From: Mactra quadrangularis
Lineage: Eukaryota; Mollusca; Bivalvia; Venerida; Mactridae
Direction of reading: 5' to 3'
Length of the DNA stretch: 64,000 nucleotides
Assembly: GCA_025267735.1 (NCBI GenBank)
Contig: CM046309.1
Coordinates: 32,959,202-33,023,201, forward strand
The notes beneath the pieces are model-generated. The model did not search any database, was not told the DNA's origin, and worked only from the letters and a program-made list of their open reading frames with translations. Positions within the stretch are counted from its first letter, which is position 1. Each line of letters opens with the position of its first letter. This document shows positions 25,229 through 38,440 of this stretch, piece after piece. Position numbers and translations under genes: made by a program.

Positions 25229-25485
25229 ATGTCCCAACAAGGACCCTATATCAAGGACCCTATACACAGAGTTCTTGGTCCCAACTTTACAGGTGACAGC
25301 TTTGGGATATTTGATAAAATGTACTATTTACAAGGCTTGTGACTACTCTGAGTATATATATAATTATTTAAATTTCAGAACATGGATTTTACTTCCAAGT
25401 GACCTCATCAAGTCCTCTGATACTTGATAGAGGTAAAACTGATTCTGTCACCAGTGGAAAGAGTGTTGGAGCTAATGGTGGATAA
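25229..25485 (+). CDS. Two coding-like exons of an unrecognised gene (partial)
   Basis: A frame open from about 25172 contains ATG at 25229 and reads MSQQGPYIKDPIHRVLGPNF before a donor (ACAG|GTGACA) after 25292, in phase 1. A clear acceptor (AAATTTCAG) at 25378 opens a second exon in the matching phase. It reads EHGFYFQVTSSSPLILDRGK and continues to TAA at 25483-25485. Joined, the two give about 56 residues with ordinary amino-acid composition. The 5' limit is uncertain and no domain is recognised. A further acceptor (TTGTTTCAG at 25797) precedes sequence open for SEIDGMNHDECKSSLFQS, but its phase does not fit. It lies inside the large hAT-bounded block, so it may be a captured or decaying gene. 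Confidence 0.35.
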
Positions 25486-26710
25486 CTATTAAACAATATT
25501 GAGGTAAATATAAACAGCTTTGTATTTCAATAAAACTTTGCAAATGCAAGACTATAGTGATGCTTTGTTACTTTGTTGTACTCTACGCAAAACAAAAACA
25601 AATCTGAAATAGTTGTTTTTATTAATGTCAAGACTAATAATATCAATGTTGTCTCACAATGTATTTAGACGAGACTGTTTTTCTTACAAATGACATACAA
25701 TGATATTAATAATGTAAAGATGCTATTTCAATAATGCTTTTCATCTTGATTTTAAGTACTTCGACTTATTCTATAATATTATGTTTATTGTTTCAGTCTG
25801 AAATAGATGGTATGAACCATGATGAATGTAAAAGCTCATTATTCCAAAGTTGAGAAATGCCCACCTCTGATTATTGAAGAAGACCAGCAGCGAGATAACC
25901 TGAGGGTTTCTATTCAGAAAACTATCTTCCTGTACCAGACTGGCGTGTGCCCACACAACAGAAAAGTGTTATTCATGGGAACTTATTTAGGCTGGCCGAC
26001 CATTGTCTTAAATCTAAGACTTGTAAAATTTTAAGCTATGACAATTAGCATAATGAATTTATCCTGGACATGTATCTACTTTAAAAGTTTGACTTACAGA
26101 CTTCATTCTCAACTAGCTACTCACTGGACTATTTCTGAGCTAATCAACATGGAAGATGCTAGAAGATAGATTTGTAATCATGCCTGAGGAATCAAAATAT
26201 ATGATAAAGATATAAAAGATACAGTGATTTTCATTCTAAATAAGATGTCAACTCATATAGAAAAGAACATATGTGGAAATAAGCTGCCATTAACCCCTAC
26301 TATATATTAGTATGCTAACAAGTTAACAATTTAATATTGAAGTTAAATTTTACTCTTTAAATTGTGTGAAAACTTGTAACTAGTGCTCACTTACTAACTC
26401 TATTGTTATTCATCGGTAGTGATTTTGTATAAATATTACTATATGGTAAATTGTAATGTAATACATATATATACAAAGTATATACATCAGTTGGATTATT
26501 GTTGTCAGTAGCAACTACACAATGCCTTAGTCACTTGTAGACTCAAATAATTCCAATTAGAAATGAATATTTGCGGATAAAGATAACATTGGGTTGTTGT
26601 ACTGTCCAGTAATTTACATGTGTAACTCAAATAAATCTTAGCCTACAAAGTATGTTTTATTTTTAGACTAGAACCCAGAAAATGTCAGAAAGGGAGAGAC
26701 ATTGGGTCAT

Positions 26711-29617
26711 GGCCTGATGCACAGTATTTGCCCCATTTTTGTTAGCATCTAAGTCAAAAAATAAAGTTCTTGTAATTGAAATTACTTTTGTATTTTTATA
26801 CAGAATAATGCTTTCTGAAGAATGCTTCAGTAGTAAAAAGATAAGATATGAGACCATTTTCTAGAAATTTGACTTGCAAAAGAGTTGTTCTGGTTGGGGA
26901 CGGACATTACAGATTGTGGAATCCTCAAATACTAAAAAGCTTAAAAAAATTATTTAAGCATTATTTTGTAAAAAAAGTTGATAAATTCAGTTAATATAAT
27001 CAATCTGCAGTTAACTACAGTGAAAGAGATTTTAAAATCAAGAAATTTAAACGCTTTTGGTTCAAATTTTTAAGATAGTTGATTGGCAAGTAGGAAAATT
27101 TCAGATAATCAAATCTTATAGTTTTCCTCTCTTTTACCATTCCTTTCTAAAAATTGATTGTGATATCTAAATGCAAAGTAATGGATATTAGGAGTAAAAT
27201 GAGTCATAAATTATTGTTGTAAACCTTTGAATAAGAAAGTTATAGCATATTAAAGATGCACAGTTACTGTAGGACGGACATTACAAAATTACCAAATTTG
27301 TCATAAATACTCATACAAGATTTTTATTTTGCAAGTGTTTTGGTATTATTTTTTATAATTTATGCTAACTATGTATAAATAAACATATTTCTTAAGATAC
27401 TTACTAAAAATGTTAAGTTTTAATATGAATATTTACATATTTAGTAATAATTAACATAACCTTTTCTGTTCAGAGTATAACCCCAAAACAAGATAAGTCC
27501 ATAACAGTTGTTGAAGTATTATGAAGAATTATATCTTAAAATACATAAATGCTATTTTTACAGACTGCTACTCCAAAAAATATCTGTTACAAATGTTTGA
27601 TGAATTTGCTGTTATTTGAATTTTATCAATAGATCTTCTAAAATTTAATTAAATAAATAATTACCTCACATTCTTCATATATTTTTTTTTCTTCACAAGA
27701 TATTCTCTAATCTTGAGCTGATACTTTACACTAAATTCCTGATAGTTTATGAAAATGTTACACCCACTCATTTAAGTATTGATAAATGAATGTATGACTT
27801 AAATAACACTGTAATTTATGACACTTCAGACAATGCATCACAAAGCATCCCTTAATTGGACTCCTACTGTGATACTGATGTAATTAACAGATAAGATCAT
27901 ACAGATCAGACAGACAGTGGATTATCTTATTACATAATCTTACATAATTGACCACTACAGAATATTGCACCATTCAACAGTAATGTTACTTAAATATTGT
28001 ATTATTAATTACAGAGTTATTAAATGCAAATAGTTAAAGAATAATGCTGGATTTATGATATAAAAGGATTTTGTGTTTTATTCCTTACTGAAACTATTTT
28101 TAAGATTTATTTGCTAAATTTGGGATGTAGGTTTTTATTGTGTTGCCTTTTCACATGCTGTCAAAACTATGAATATTTGTATGACAATAATTTCCATTTG
28201 TTACTAAATACTTCAAGTTAATTATATTTTATGAAAATAAAAAATAGATGATACTTTTACATAAGTTAAGAGAATTTTTAATTTCGAAAGGGTTTTTCTT
28301 AATTATTTTATTGACTTAGACAAAAAGTTGTAGTAGTACTAATGTTTAAATAGAGCTAAATCTGATGAAAAAAGACTCAATAAGAATTAATTTTAAAATA
28401 TTTATCATACTACAACTGTCAACTACAGATTCTTTTTTAAGGAGAAGAATAAGTTGTAAAATTATGGAAATCAGGTTAAATTGATTGTATCGATGGAAAT
28501 TGGTGATTTTCGGACTACAGACAGCTTAAAATAGCTTCTTAATTTTAGCTTATAATTTCATAAAAAATGATTTTTTATTGATGTTTTTGTTTTATTGGGT
28601 ATTGTATACTAAAGATACATTGGATATATAGCTTTTGGTTGACATTTTTGGAAAATTAGTGATTTGAGATAGGGGACAGACATTACTGATATTTATGGGG
28701 TTTTAGCTAATAACTCTTTTCAAAATACAACTAGGTTGGTCTTTTTTGTTTACCTGATGTATTTTCACTGTAATACATTAAGTTTAGCAGAAAGTTTAGA
28801 TAAACTTGGTAAAATAGCAATTTTAAGCAGGGCGGGACGGACATTACGCGGGACGGACATTACACAACTTTTCTATTTTTGCTATTTATTTCTTAAAAAT
28901 GTAAATATTTTTTGGTGTTTTGGTTTATTTACTATCTTGTAACATAAATTAATAGTTCTATATGCTTAGTTTTGATATTTTTTACTAATTAGCAATTTTA
29001 GGAGGGTGGGACGGACATTACAGTTTTTTTGACACATTTCAATTTTTGTTCCAAATTATGGAAATAACAAATTTACCATTATTTCAATACCTCAAGAAGC
29101 GATGAAAACTTGAACTTGTACCATATTTGAATGATATTAACATACATCTATACAAATCTTACGTTTTTATCATAAAAATTTATCAGTTACTGAAGTATAT
29201 GGTTTTCTCAAAAATAAGACCATTACATCAGCACCATTTTCATTTTCCTTCAAATAAGAAAAAACGAACAATTTTACTGTAAATTGTTATCAGCCATGTT
29301 TTAAAGCATGAAATTTTCTATGAAATGATCTTATGAGTTTTAAATTACAGTTTAATTGCTCCATAATACAGTATTTTAAAAAAAGGTAAAAAAACTGATG
29401 CTAATTCATTACACCCCAAAATGGCCATTTTTGGACCCTTAAAATTACGATAACTCAAAAACGACTTGTGATATTTCAATATTTTTTTGCGCACACCAGC
29501 AACATGTAAGACTTTATAATATAGAACTTTGTTTTTAGTATTCAAACTTTTACTTTCCAATTTATGTCTTTGTACATCTTTTTTTAAAAAAATGGGGCAA
29601 ATACTGTGCACCAGGCC
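26711..29617. mobile_element. 2.9-kb DNA transposon with 30-bp inverted ends and TCAT duplication
   Basis: The left end starts GGCCTGATGCACAGTATTTG and runs into CCCCATTTTT (26711-26740). The right end (29588-29617) is its reverse complement with one mismatch (GGCCTGGTGC). TCAT lies immediately outside both ends (26707-26710 and 29618-29621). The interior is strongly AT-rich, has no long frame, and carries six copies of RGGACRGACATTAC. It is therefore non-autonomous, or has lost its transposase. The superfamily is unknown. Confidence 0.8.
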
Positions 29618-29621
29618 TCAT

Positions 29622-30751
29622 GTGTTATCATGTATAAGATAAAACTCTGTATTCAATTTTTAATCTGTACTCAGGATTGATTTTTGTGATTTTAAAGAAC
29701 ATTGTTTTGAAGTACCTTATTTATTTAAAAAAGCAGCATTTAAAATACCATGTTCATATGTACTTCTATAGGGGGAATAGTTAGTATTATCCTTTTAAAA
29801 AATACAGGTTAAGAAGGAACCTTAGTTGTCAGCTTGGAGATTGTCCTCAAGCTGTACTTGATAGGGCTCAGGAAACCTAATATGTTCTTGGGTATGAATA
29901 CGTGATGTAAAGAGATTGGAATTACAGGTTACATAGAATCACAGTGTCAAAGTATTAAGTTTTTATATTTATATACTTCATTTTGGTTTTTTGTCTATAA
30001 AATTTCTGTGTATGTTAATTATTTATTAGCATTTGTGCTATCCTTTTATTATTGTCTCTTTTATCATATTTTCTTTTCTTTGAAAATTGGGCTGTGGATC
30101 ATTGTCTGAAATCACAGAACAATGTTTAATTTTTAGTGTTTTATAGATTGTTAATGGTCTGATGTCTTTTTTCTTAAAGTTTAAGGACTGAATGTCATAT
30201 ATCTTTATTACATGGATGGAAATAACTGTGGCAATTCTAGTGTCAGTTCAGTAGATATTTGATTATGTATAATTTTCCATTTCATTCATAACTTTAAAGT
30301 TAAATTAAGATAAAGTGTTGTTTCAAGGCTGCTTCTATATAATACATGTTCAGCCGACTTTACAATATTGTACAATAACCCCTGATCTTTGGCATCACCC
30401 TCAGGCAGGTGATTCCTAACAAAACCCATGGTGTGGAAAAAGTGTAGGTATTTTTTTTGCTCATAGAAATTGGAGAATGGTAATTGAAGATAGAACCAGG
30501 AACCTCTCTATCCTGCATGACCCACCACTGGACAACTGCTCTTAACTTAATACCCAGTACTAGGAAATTATTTCAAGTCCACAGTGACATTTAAACTCTA
30601 GTATCCTACTTATAAATATACTCTGACTCTTAAATGCTTCGAGTATATATCAACCCAAGCTTGTTACGTGGGCTTAATGTATTTGTTTCTTTATCATCCA
30701 GGCAAACATTTTTACTCGGTTCGCCATATATATGACAGTATAAATGCTTTT
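29622..30751. other. Non-coding stretch
   Basis: AT-rich unique sequence; no supported gene or repeat. Confidence 0.4.
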
Positions 30752-31190
30752 AATATGCCTGAAAGAATTTTGGACATATTATGTTATACCCCCTGGCGTC
30801 CGTCTGTCCGTCCGCCCGTCTGTCCGTCTGTTAGCAATTTGGTTTCCGGAGCATAACTTAAGTTCCATTTGGTCCACAATATTCAAATTTCATACGATGA
30901 TTGACTATATCGGGTAGAAGGCCCCTTTTGATTTTGGGGTCACAAGGTCAAAGGTCAAGGTCACTATTATTTTAAAACTGAAAACAGTTTCCGGAGCATA
31001 ACTAGTTATACTCATCACGAATAAAAAGAAGCATTCTTGATGGTATCTTTTTTCTCTACTTTGGTTTCCACAATTATTCATAATATGATATTTATATGAA
31101 ATATTTCATGTCTTTCAAATGCTTCATCTTAACTAAACAAATAACACTTTCAGGCATATAATGCTCCGCCTAGCGGTGCTCTTTTTATTC
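30752..31190. mobile_element. Bivalve-type interspersed repeat (GGTCAAAGGTCAAGGTCA type)
   Basis: Begins near ATATGCCTGAAAG at 30753 and is mirrored near CTTTCAGGCATATAATGC at about 31150. It contains a GTCCGTCTGTCCGTCC pyrimidine repeat, two copies of TTTCCGGAGCATAACT (30843, 30988) and GGTCAAAGGTCAAGGTCACT at about 30947. I recognise this pattern as a common dispersed repeat of bivalve genomes. Borders are approximate. Confidence 0.65.
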
Positions 31191-31830
31191 CTGTTTTTAT
31201 ATATTTTGACATGCCTGATGAAGTAGTATACATCTATTGTAATGTAAGATTCTTTACTTATAACTTATTCAATGTGTTAGTTTTGCCTTGGGAATGAATA
31301 TAGCGGTAGTAAGCTTAGAATGTGAAAATGGGAGTCCGATAACATGTATATTGAAATTTGAAAATTCTTACCCGAAGATTTCCCTCACTATAATTTATGT
31401 AATTGATATATAGGCTTGTTGTGTTATTTACTTATAATTAAGAAGTTGCGCTATTATATAATGTAATTGCTAGGAACTAATGTTGTTTTTCGTCTTAAAG
31501 TGTTAAGATATATACTTGTATCATACACTGGTTATCTGAAGTATGTAATAAAATTACATTATAGACATAATACTTTTGTTTGGCAGTCAATAACATTTTC
31601 TAAGGGTGGGATTACATAAAATTTCTAAAGCTTTTTTCTGACCCGAAAAACACTTTGAAATATCTTTATGGATGATTACGTTTTCAAGTTTAGAAGAATC
31701 AAACATAATATGTGTAAGATACCCTTACAACAAGTTATTGAATTGATAATCCAATTGTGGGTTAATATACATATTTTGAAGTAATGTGCCTGTTTTATCT
31801 GGTTATGATGAATAAATCAGTCACTGTTTT
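31191..31830. other. Non-coding stretch
   Basis: AT-rich spacer between two bivalve-type repeats; nothing recognised. Confidence 0.4.
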
Positions 31831-32483
31831 TAGCTCATCTGAGCACAATGTGCTCAAGGTGAGGTATTGAGGTGGGTCTGACCAGTGTGCGTTAGTGGGT
31901 GCGTGGGTGCATGTGTGCATTGTCTTAAACAATTTCTTAAAAATTTTCTATTCATAACCATTTGGTCTACAGTTATTAAATTTGGCATGTGGCATCACTA
32001 GTTGGTATTTTACAAAGTTTGTTCAGATTATAGCACTGGGGTCAAAATTGGTCCCACCCCAGGGATCAACAGTTTTCAATAATTGAATGTTAAAAAATCT
32101 TCTTCTCTAAAAGTGCATGGCCTAGAGTTTTGATATGTGGCATCACTAGAAGGTTCTTTACTATGATTGTTAAAATGTCCCTAGCCTCAAACTTGGCCCC
32201 ATCTCAGTGTTTACAAGGTATACATAAAGTTATATATGGCAAATCTTTTGCTAAATACTTTAGTACAAAAACTACAAGTCGTAGAGATTTCATAATTGAT
32301 AGCTGGTGTTATTTTTGGAGGTCTTTTACAAAGGTTGATCAAATTATGCCCCTGGTTTGAAAAATGCCCTTGTTCCTGGGATCACTGTTTTTATCAGCTG
32401 AAACTGTTTAACAATCTTTGGTCAGATGCTTAATTATCTAGTTCTCAGGTGAGTGATCCAAGGTACTCAGGACCCTCTTGTTT
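31831..32483 (+). mobile_element. Bivalve-type dispersed repeat beginning TAGCTCATCTGAGCAC
   Basis: Starts TAGCTCATCTGAGCACAATG, followed by TGCTCAAGGTGAGGTATTG. It contains CCATTTGGTCTACAGTTATT and two copies of a GGCATCACTAG motif. It ends CTCAGGTGAGTGATCC...GACCCTCTTGTTTT. I recognise this start and end as those of a widespread bivalve repeat. It contains no real gene. Confidence 0.75.
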
Positions 32484-34189
32484 TGATTATGTTTTAAATG
32501 GTTGTTTTGTTAGTAATTTATGTTGTTGGTACACACACATATATATATTAATTTGTTATCTCTTTTCCCAAAAAAGAAATTACTGAAATTTTCATTCATC
32601 TTTGTTATACCTTTACTTCCTACCCTTGGATAGTACACCAGAGTAAACAAAACTAGCAATATAAGGTAACAATAAAATGTGTGACTTAGTGAAGTGTACA
32701 TTTGCTGCTTCCCATTATTCTAAAGACTGTATTCTAACCAGTATTGACTGAGCATTGACTCTTCTTAACAAGTGTCAAAACTCAATTGATGAAACATGCA
32801 CTGTTATAATTTATGTTATTACCCAAGTGGGTTACAGAAGAGAATCAAATGGTGGTCAATAGCAAAATAATTGGTTATGACTTTTAGCCATTTTAATCTT
32901 CAGCAGATGCTAATGTGGTAATGGTAAGCCTCACTTTTCGTTTGCACTTTTGTGAGATTGCCAGAGTTGTCGACTGTATAAAGACTGTTAACATAAGAAT
33001 CCATCTTGGCCTTATTGTTCAAGCTTAAGTAACGCTCAAGTTTCAATTTCAAAATTCCATTGGGAATACAGAGAAGGCTGTATCAAACACATGTACATTA
33101 ACATCACAACAGAACATGTCACGGGTGATTTAATATACAAAAAATAACATTAGATCAGATTTGTAATTGTTCAATTTATTTGCAAATAGTAATACCATGA
33201 AATAATAAAAATCAAATACATGCATGCAGACATAAGAATGATTAGTACCAATTAATATGTACACCTAAATGTCTTGTTAATTTTACTACTCAAGGCCAGA
33301 AAACAAGATACTATGCCAAGGTCCTTTCGAAGACAAAATTCCCAAGTTCTAAAGAATTACAAGCAAGTTACTTACTGTACATCCTTTCAAGCAGGAGTTT
33401 TTTAACCATAGAATCAAAATTAATTGTAATATTTCTGTGAAAATATCATGTTACAGGGTGGGCATATAGACCGGTATTTGAGTTTGACAATTATGTATAA
33501 AAGCAGTATGCAAATATAACTTTAGATTATTTACATTATTCATGTCTAAAAATTAGTGGTTGCCATGAAAACAGGACAAGTAAATAAAGTCTCTACGAGA
33601 TTATGTTTTCGCTACAACACTTGGTATGCTGAGTATGCAAGATGTACACAGTATGAAGACCAAAATCAAATGATATTGTTCTCTATTCTAACGCTTGGTG
33701 GCTATAGTAACAGAATTTCATAATAATTTGAAATTATAACATTCAACAAGATTATGTAAAAAAACAGATCACATTAGTGAGAAATAGCATACTTAACACA
33801 AATAAAAAATTAAAATATCAGAATAGAGTATAATAATACATGTAATTATTATAAAAGTGAGTAGATAAAGACTTTATTTCAAGGGGATACAAACTGAGAT
33901 ATTCCAATCTTTTAAGTTGATCAATGGTAAAACATGTACATGCTGTTTACAATATTAACATAGTGAAACACATACAGTTCCCTCCAAAAGTTTGATGACA
34001 AAGATTGTTTTTAATGATTGTATGTTTACTTGCTACAAATAAAGAAAATTACAAAAAAGATTGTTTTTAATTTTGATGATTATTTTTAGTAAATCTTTAT
34101 TTTTAATATATACTAGTTTGGTTTTTGTTAAAATGGAAAAAAAATCAATGAAAGCAGCATATTTATGAGACTGAGTATCTGACATTCTA
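32484..34189. other. Non-coding stretch
   Basis: AT-rich unique sequence without supported features. Confidence 0.4.
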
Positions 34190-34745
34190 AGAAGTTATAG
34201 CAAAATAATGTTTGTTTTTTTAAAGAAAATTTTAAGTAGACAATTTGGAAGAAAATATAGTTGGAGTTATGAACCTTGTCATTCACATCACATAAAGAAA
34301 TAAAATAGTTGCAGTGAAATCAAATATTTTTTTAAAGAAACCTCTTGATTCAAGGGGAGATATTTCTGAAAACAATGTATTGGGGCTATGAACCTTGTCA
34401 CATGAGATGTGGTTGATAATAAGGAACATATATTTAAAGTTTAAAGTTGATACCTAAAGAAATAAAACAGTTGCAATAAAAACAAATATTTTTTCAAGAA
34501 AACTCCAAATGCTCTAAATGCAAGGGAGCTAATTCTGAAAAAATGTATTAGGAGTTATGAACCTTGTCACATGAGATTTGGTTGACAATTTGGAACACAT
34601 ATTTAAAGCTTGAAGTTGAAACCTAAAGCAATAATTAAGTTGCAGTAAAAACAAATATTTTTCTAAGAAATTCTAGGTTCATGGGGAGATAATTCTGAAA
34701 AATTGTATTGGGAGTAATAAACCTTGTCATATGATAGTTAAATCA
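34190..34745 (+). repeat. Diverged tandem repeat, unit about 160 bp
   Basis: About 3.5 copies marked by ATGAACCTTGTCA-like sequence at 34275, 34387, 34558 and 34719, each preceded by GGAGATAATTCTGAAAA and followed by CAGTAAAAACAAATATTTTT. Divergence is moderate. A shorter spacing between the first two copies suggests a deletion. Confidence 0.7.
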
Positions 34746-35387
34746 GAAATATGGACGTGGAGGCAGCCGCTAGGGCGAGGTAGGAAAGCTCTCCATTTTC
34801 TTGGTCATGTCAAGCTAATAAATCCCAATATGAGGTTAATAATTATGAAGATTCTATGCATATTTTATATATCCACATTTTGCTGTTAAATAATCTATAT
34901 CAATTCCTGGTTTTTGGGAAAGTGAAGCGCAATCTTTTGCCTTGTCACACGAATCAATAACTGAAAATCATAATTATTCTAAGTCATTTTTCCAATGAAG
35001 TCCAACACTTAGATCTTGCAAGAAGTCCATGATTTCAAAAATGTTACATTTCCCTTGTTTCTTGATATTCATCATATAAGGTAAATCTGTGGAGGTGATG
35101 GTATTATTAAGATGTAATCATAAGTTAAAAGACATAAATTCATATGAACATTTTTATGAGATCATCGGAACATCTTTATGATTCACAGATTTCTTATTTG
35201 ATAATTGGCTACAAAGCATTTTCAAACTTTCTTTTTATATGTGCTGTCCACCTTCCACTTTTATCTGTGGAGTCTGAAAGAAAAAAACAAAATAAATCTA
35301 AGCAATACTACATGTTTCATAAATAAATATCATCAACTAATACTGTGCATTTAAAAAATATGCACGGCTAATTTATCTTTAATATAA

Positions 35388-35707
35388 TAGCCGTCTGGCT
35401 AGCTCTGTAAGTAGCATGCAAGTCTACTGATTGAGGGGTTGTGTGTTCAATTTCCGGGCAGAGCATACTTTCGTGGAACTTGGTCATGAAATTATTTCTA
35501 CGTACGGCCATTCTCCCTCCTACTAATGATTCTTAATTATATAGGGCAGTTGTCAGTCACTGACGAAAGTATGCACTTAGTACATTGTAGTTGGTTAACA
35601 GCTTAATCCAGAAATTTAGCTTTTCTAGGATCAGTGAGTAGGTTGACTAACCGCCGTTATATGACCTATTTGTGTTGCTACAGCGTTACACCCTACAAAA
35701 ACAAAAT
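35388..35707 (+). mobile_element. tRNA-derived SINE, family B
   Basis: The head is GCCGTCTGGCTAGCTCTGTA (A box TAGCTCTGTAAG) with a B box decayed to GTTCAATTTCC. The body includes CTTGGTCATGAAATTATTTC, GGCAGTTGTCAGTCACTGAC and GAAAGTATGC. The 3' tail is CCGCCGTTATATGACCTA and ACAGCGTTACACCC followed by A-rich sequence. It sits in the last intron of the decaying minus-strand gene. It is more diverged than the copy at 57509. Confidence 0.85.
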
Positions 35708-38351
35708 ATAATCTATTTTTATACTATTGTCCATTTTTTCTCATTTGTCAAAGCTTGAATAATTTCACGGTGACTGAATGCATTGTTTTTGTACTTGCAG
35801 CCTAATTTTTATTAGAAATATCTTGACTAAAACTTATCACACGACATAAGTAGCTTCACTCAATCATAATACTCACTTTCGGAAACTCAAGGATGTATTA
35901 CGACAATAATTTTATCAAACGCATTCACCGAGAAATTATTCATGCTTTGACAGTTGAGAAAAAACGAACAATACTTAGTTTATATTGTTATATAACTACT
36001 TAAAGCCTCATTAAAAAGTAATACTGTCAGTGAACTGTATATAAAAATGTACTTTTATTAATTTCAAAAACTTCTAATGAACAAGAAATATGTGCATTGC
36101 TTAAATTTGTTTATGCATTGTATCTCAATGTGAAAGTAGATCTAAATAAGAATTAGGTTCCCAAAAGCAGTAGTGTTGATCCCAACATGTGTAAGATGTA
36201 GTCATGTTGTACTTATTCTTAATTACATGATTAGTCTCTTTATTTATTTGGATCATGCATAGTCAATGTAAACAAAAACACAAGTTTAGTTTGCTCTTAT
36301 AAAATGACCCTTTTTAAGGGAATGTGCACTTAGTCAAAATAAATTTAGAAAGCAAAATGGTTTGAATTATTTGTTGTGTAACTAATGCATGTTATATTTT
36401 ATTGCTGTTTGACAGCGACATGTGAACTGTAAATAAAAAATATCTTCATGTAGTGGCTTTAATAAATAAGTAACTAATATTTCATGTAGTAAGAAAATTG
36501 AAATTAAATATTATTGTCATACATTGACTAACAGAGTATCTGGAGACCTTAGTGTGTTTACTTCCCTATATGTACTCTATATACCATTTATGTATATGTA
36601 GAGTAAAATAGGTTCCAAAGTAAGCAAGTCTTCTAATTGTGTGACTATCAGGGGATAAAAAGCATGTTATAAATAAAAGATAAAATAAAACTTACTAATA
36701 ATACCTTTACATTCATCTTTGTTCAACTTAGTAACTCTACCAACATTCATGTTGATATCTAATGAAGCCAGCATATTTCTCACTTGGTACATACCCAGCT
36801 AACATGCAAATCTTTCGGCACAATACATCAAAAGATAACTGCGAGGGACTTCCAATTCAGCTGCACTTCTGCAATTAAAACACCCAACTAAATTTAAGAG
36901 CCTAATATTTTTATTTACTTTTCACTCATATTGCATTATAGTGACATGTATATAATAATAATCATATTTTAAGATTACGCTGCAACAAAAAATCAAATTA
37001 AAAAATATGGACTACTACTGAAGGTTAATTATCATATTTTTGTATCCACTTTATAAGAAAATTATTGTTAGATTTAACATTTATATGATGAATGGTAGCA
37101 AAATTTGTGATCAATGGACTCAATAGCTGAGCTTTGAATATTCATACAAAAAATGACACATTATTCAAAAGTAAAATTACCTGCAGTTCAAAGGTCTCTT
37201 GTCAAGAATTACAGCATCTAGATCTCTTTTTAACATGGCACATGAAGAACCAATTCAGTCAAGGTTTAATCTACCAGTAAATGATTCATGAAAACAAGAA
37301 GTTGTATTATCATTATCCGGTAGTATCCTTTCATGTTGGTTTTTGATATGATTCAGGACACTTGAACATCATGATCTGTGAAAAAGAAACATAATGTTAA
37401 AGTAATGATATATTTAGACTGTTGGGTAAACTGTCCACTACATAACTCTTACCTCATGTAGAAATTATTGAAAAATAAATACTTGGTTCCTCTATCTATT
37501 TTAACTACTATGATATGATAACATATGCACTTACATGTAAATGAATACAATTTTGAACAATATCAAAAAAGATAATACATTTACATCATGACAAAGGGAT
37601 GAAAACCAAACAGTTGTATAATTATACGCTATAATACTTTCATTTCCATATTTTCACGATCAGCTGAACATTTAGTATACACAGCCAGCTTTACTATTCC
37701 ACCAAAAGTTAACAATATGTCCTATCCACAGTAATGATTGAATGAAACAAGGTACAGCTTTGTTTGACAGAGTTATTGTCAGCCCAAATTCCAATGGATC
37801 TTTGACCCTGTAGCCTCAAAATCAATGGGCACTTCCTCTACACCAGAGCAATTCACAGAACAGATTTGGTTAACCGAGATACAGCTGTTGAAGAGTTGTC
37901 ATGCAGGCAAGCTATTTATAACATATGGATAGAAAGACTAACAACACCAAAACATAATACAGCCCAGTTTTCAAACAGCATGTACAAATTGTAGGCCTAC
38001 TTACTCAAATGGACCAACAGGTGGTGATGATATATTCCTGTAACCAGTGACTCAACCTAACTTTAACATTTTTACTTTCAGCTTTAGGTCTGAAAAATGT
38101 AAATTAACCACTCTTCACAAATGCAACCAACACTTGTCAAAATATTGTGTCAAGCCTCTTAAAATGATTTACAGTTTGACAAGTACACTTGTGGGTGGGT
38201 ATACTTTGAAAATTTCAAGGGTCAGAACACAAATACTATGCTATTAACAGTTTAATACACAGTACCAGAGAATTTTGGTGTAATTTAGTAATTTTAGCAG
38301 TCCATAAAATTTAAAGTTGATGCCTTCATTAGAAGCAGTGAAAATGTGCAT

Positions 38352-38440
38352 ACAGGGGTGGACCTAGGATATTTTTTTTTTGAGGGGGGACTTTTTTGTG
38401 AGAGGGGGTCCAAATTGTCCTCCCACAACTGCATAAATCA
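38352..38440 (-). mobile_element. Fragment of a CAGGGGCGGATCCAG-type MITE
   Basis: CAGGGGTGGACCTAGGATAT followed by G-rich GAGGGGGGAC and GAGAGGGGGTCCAAA. It matches the right end (read inward) of the element at 41099-41386. Only one end is present. Confidence 0.5.
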
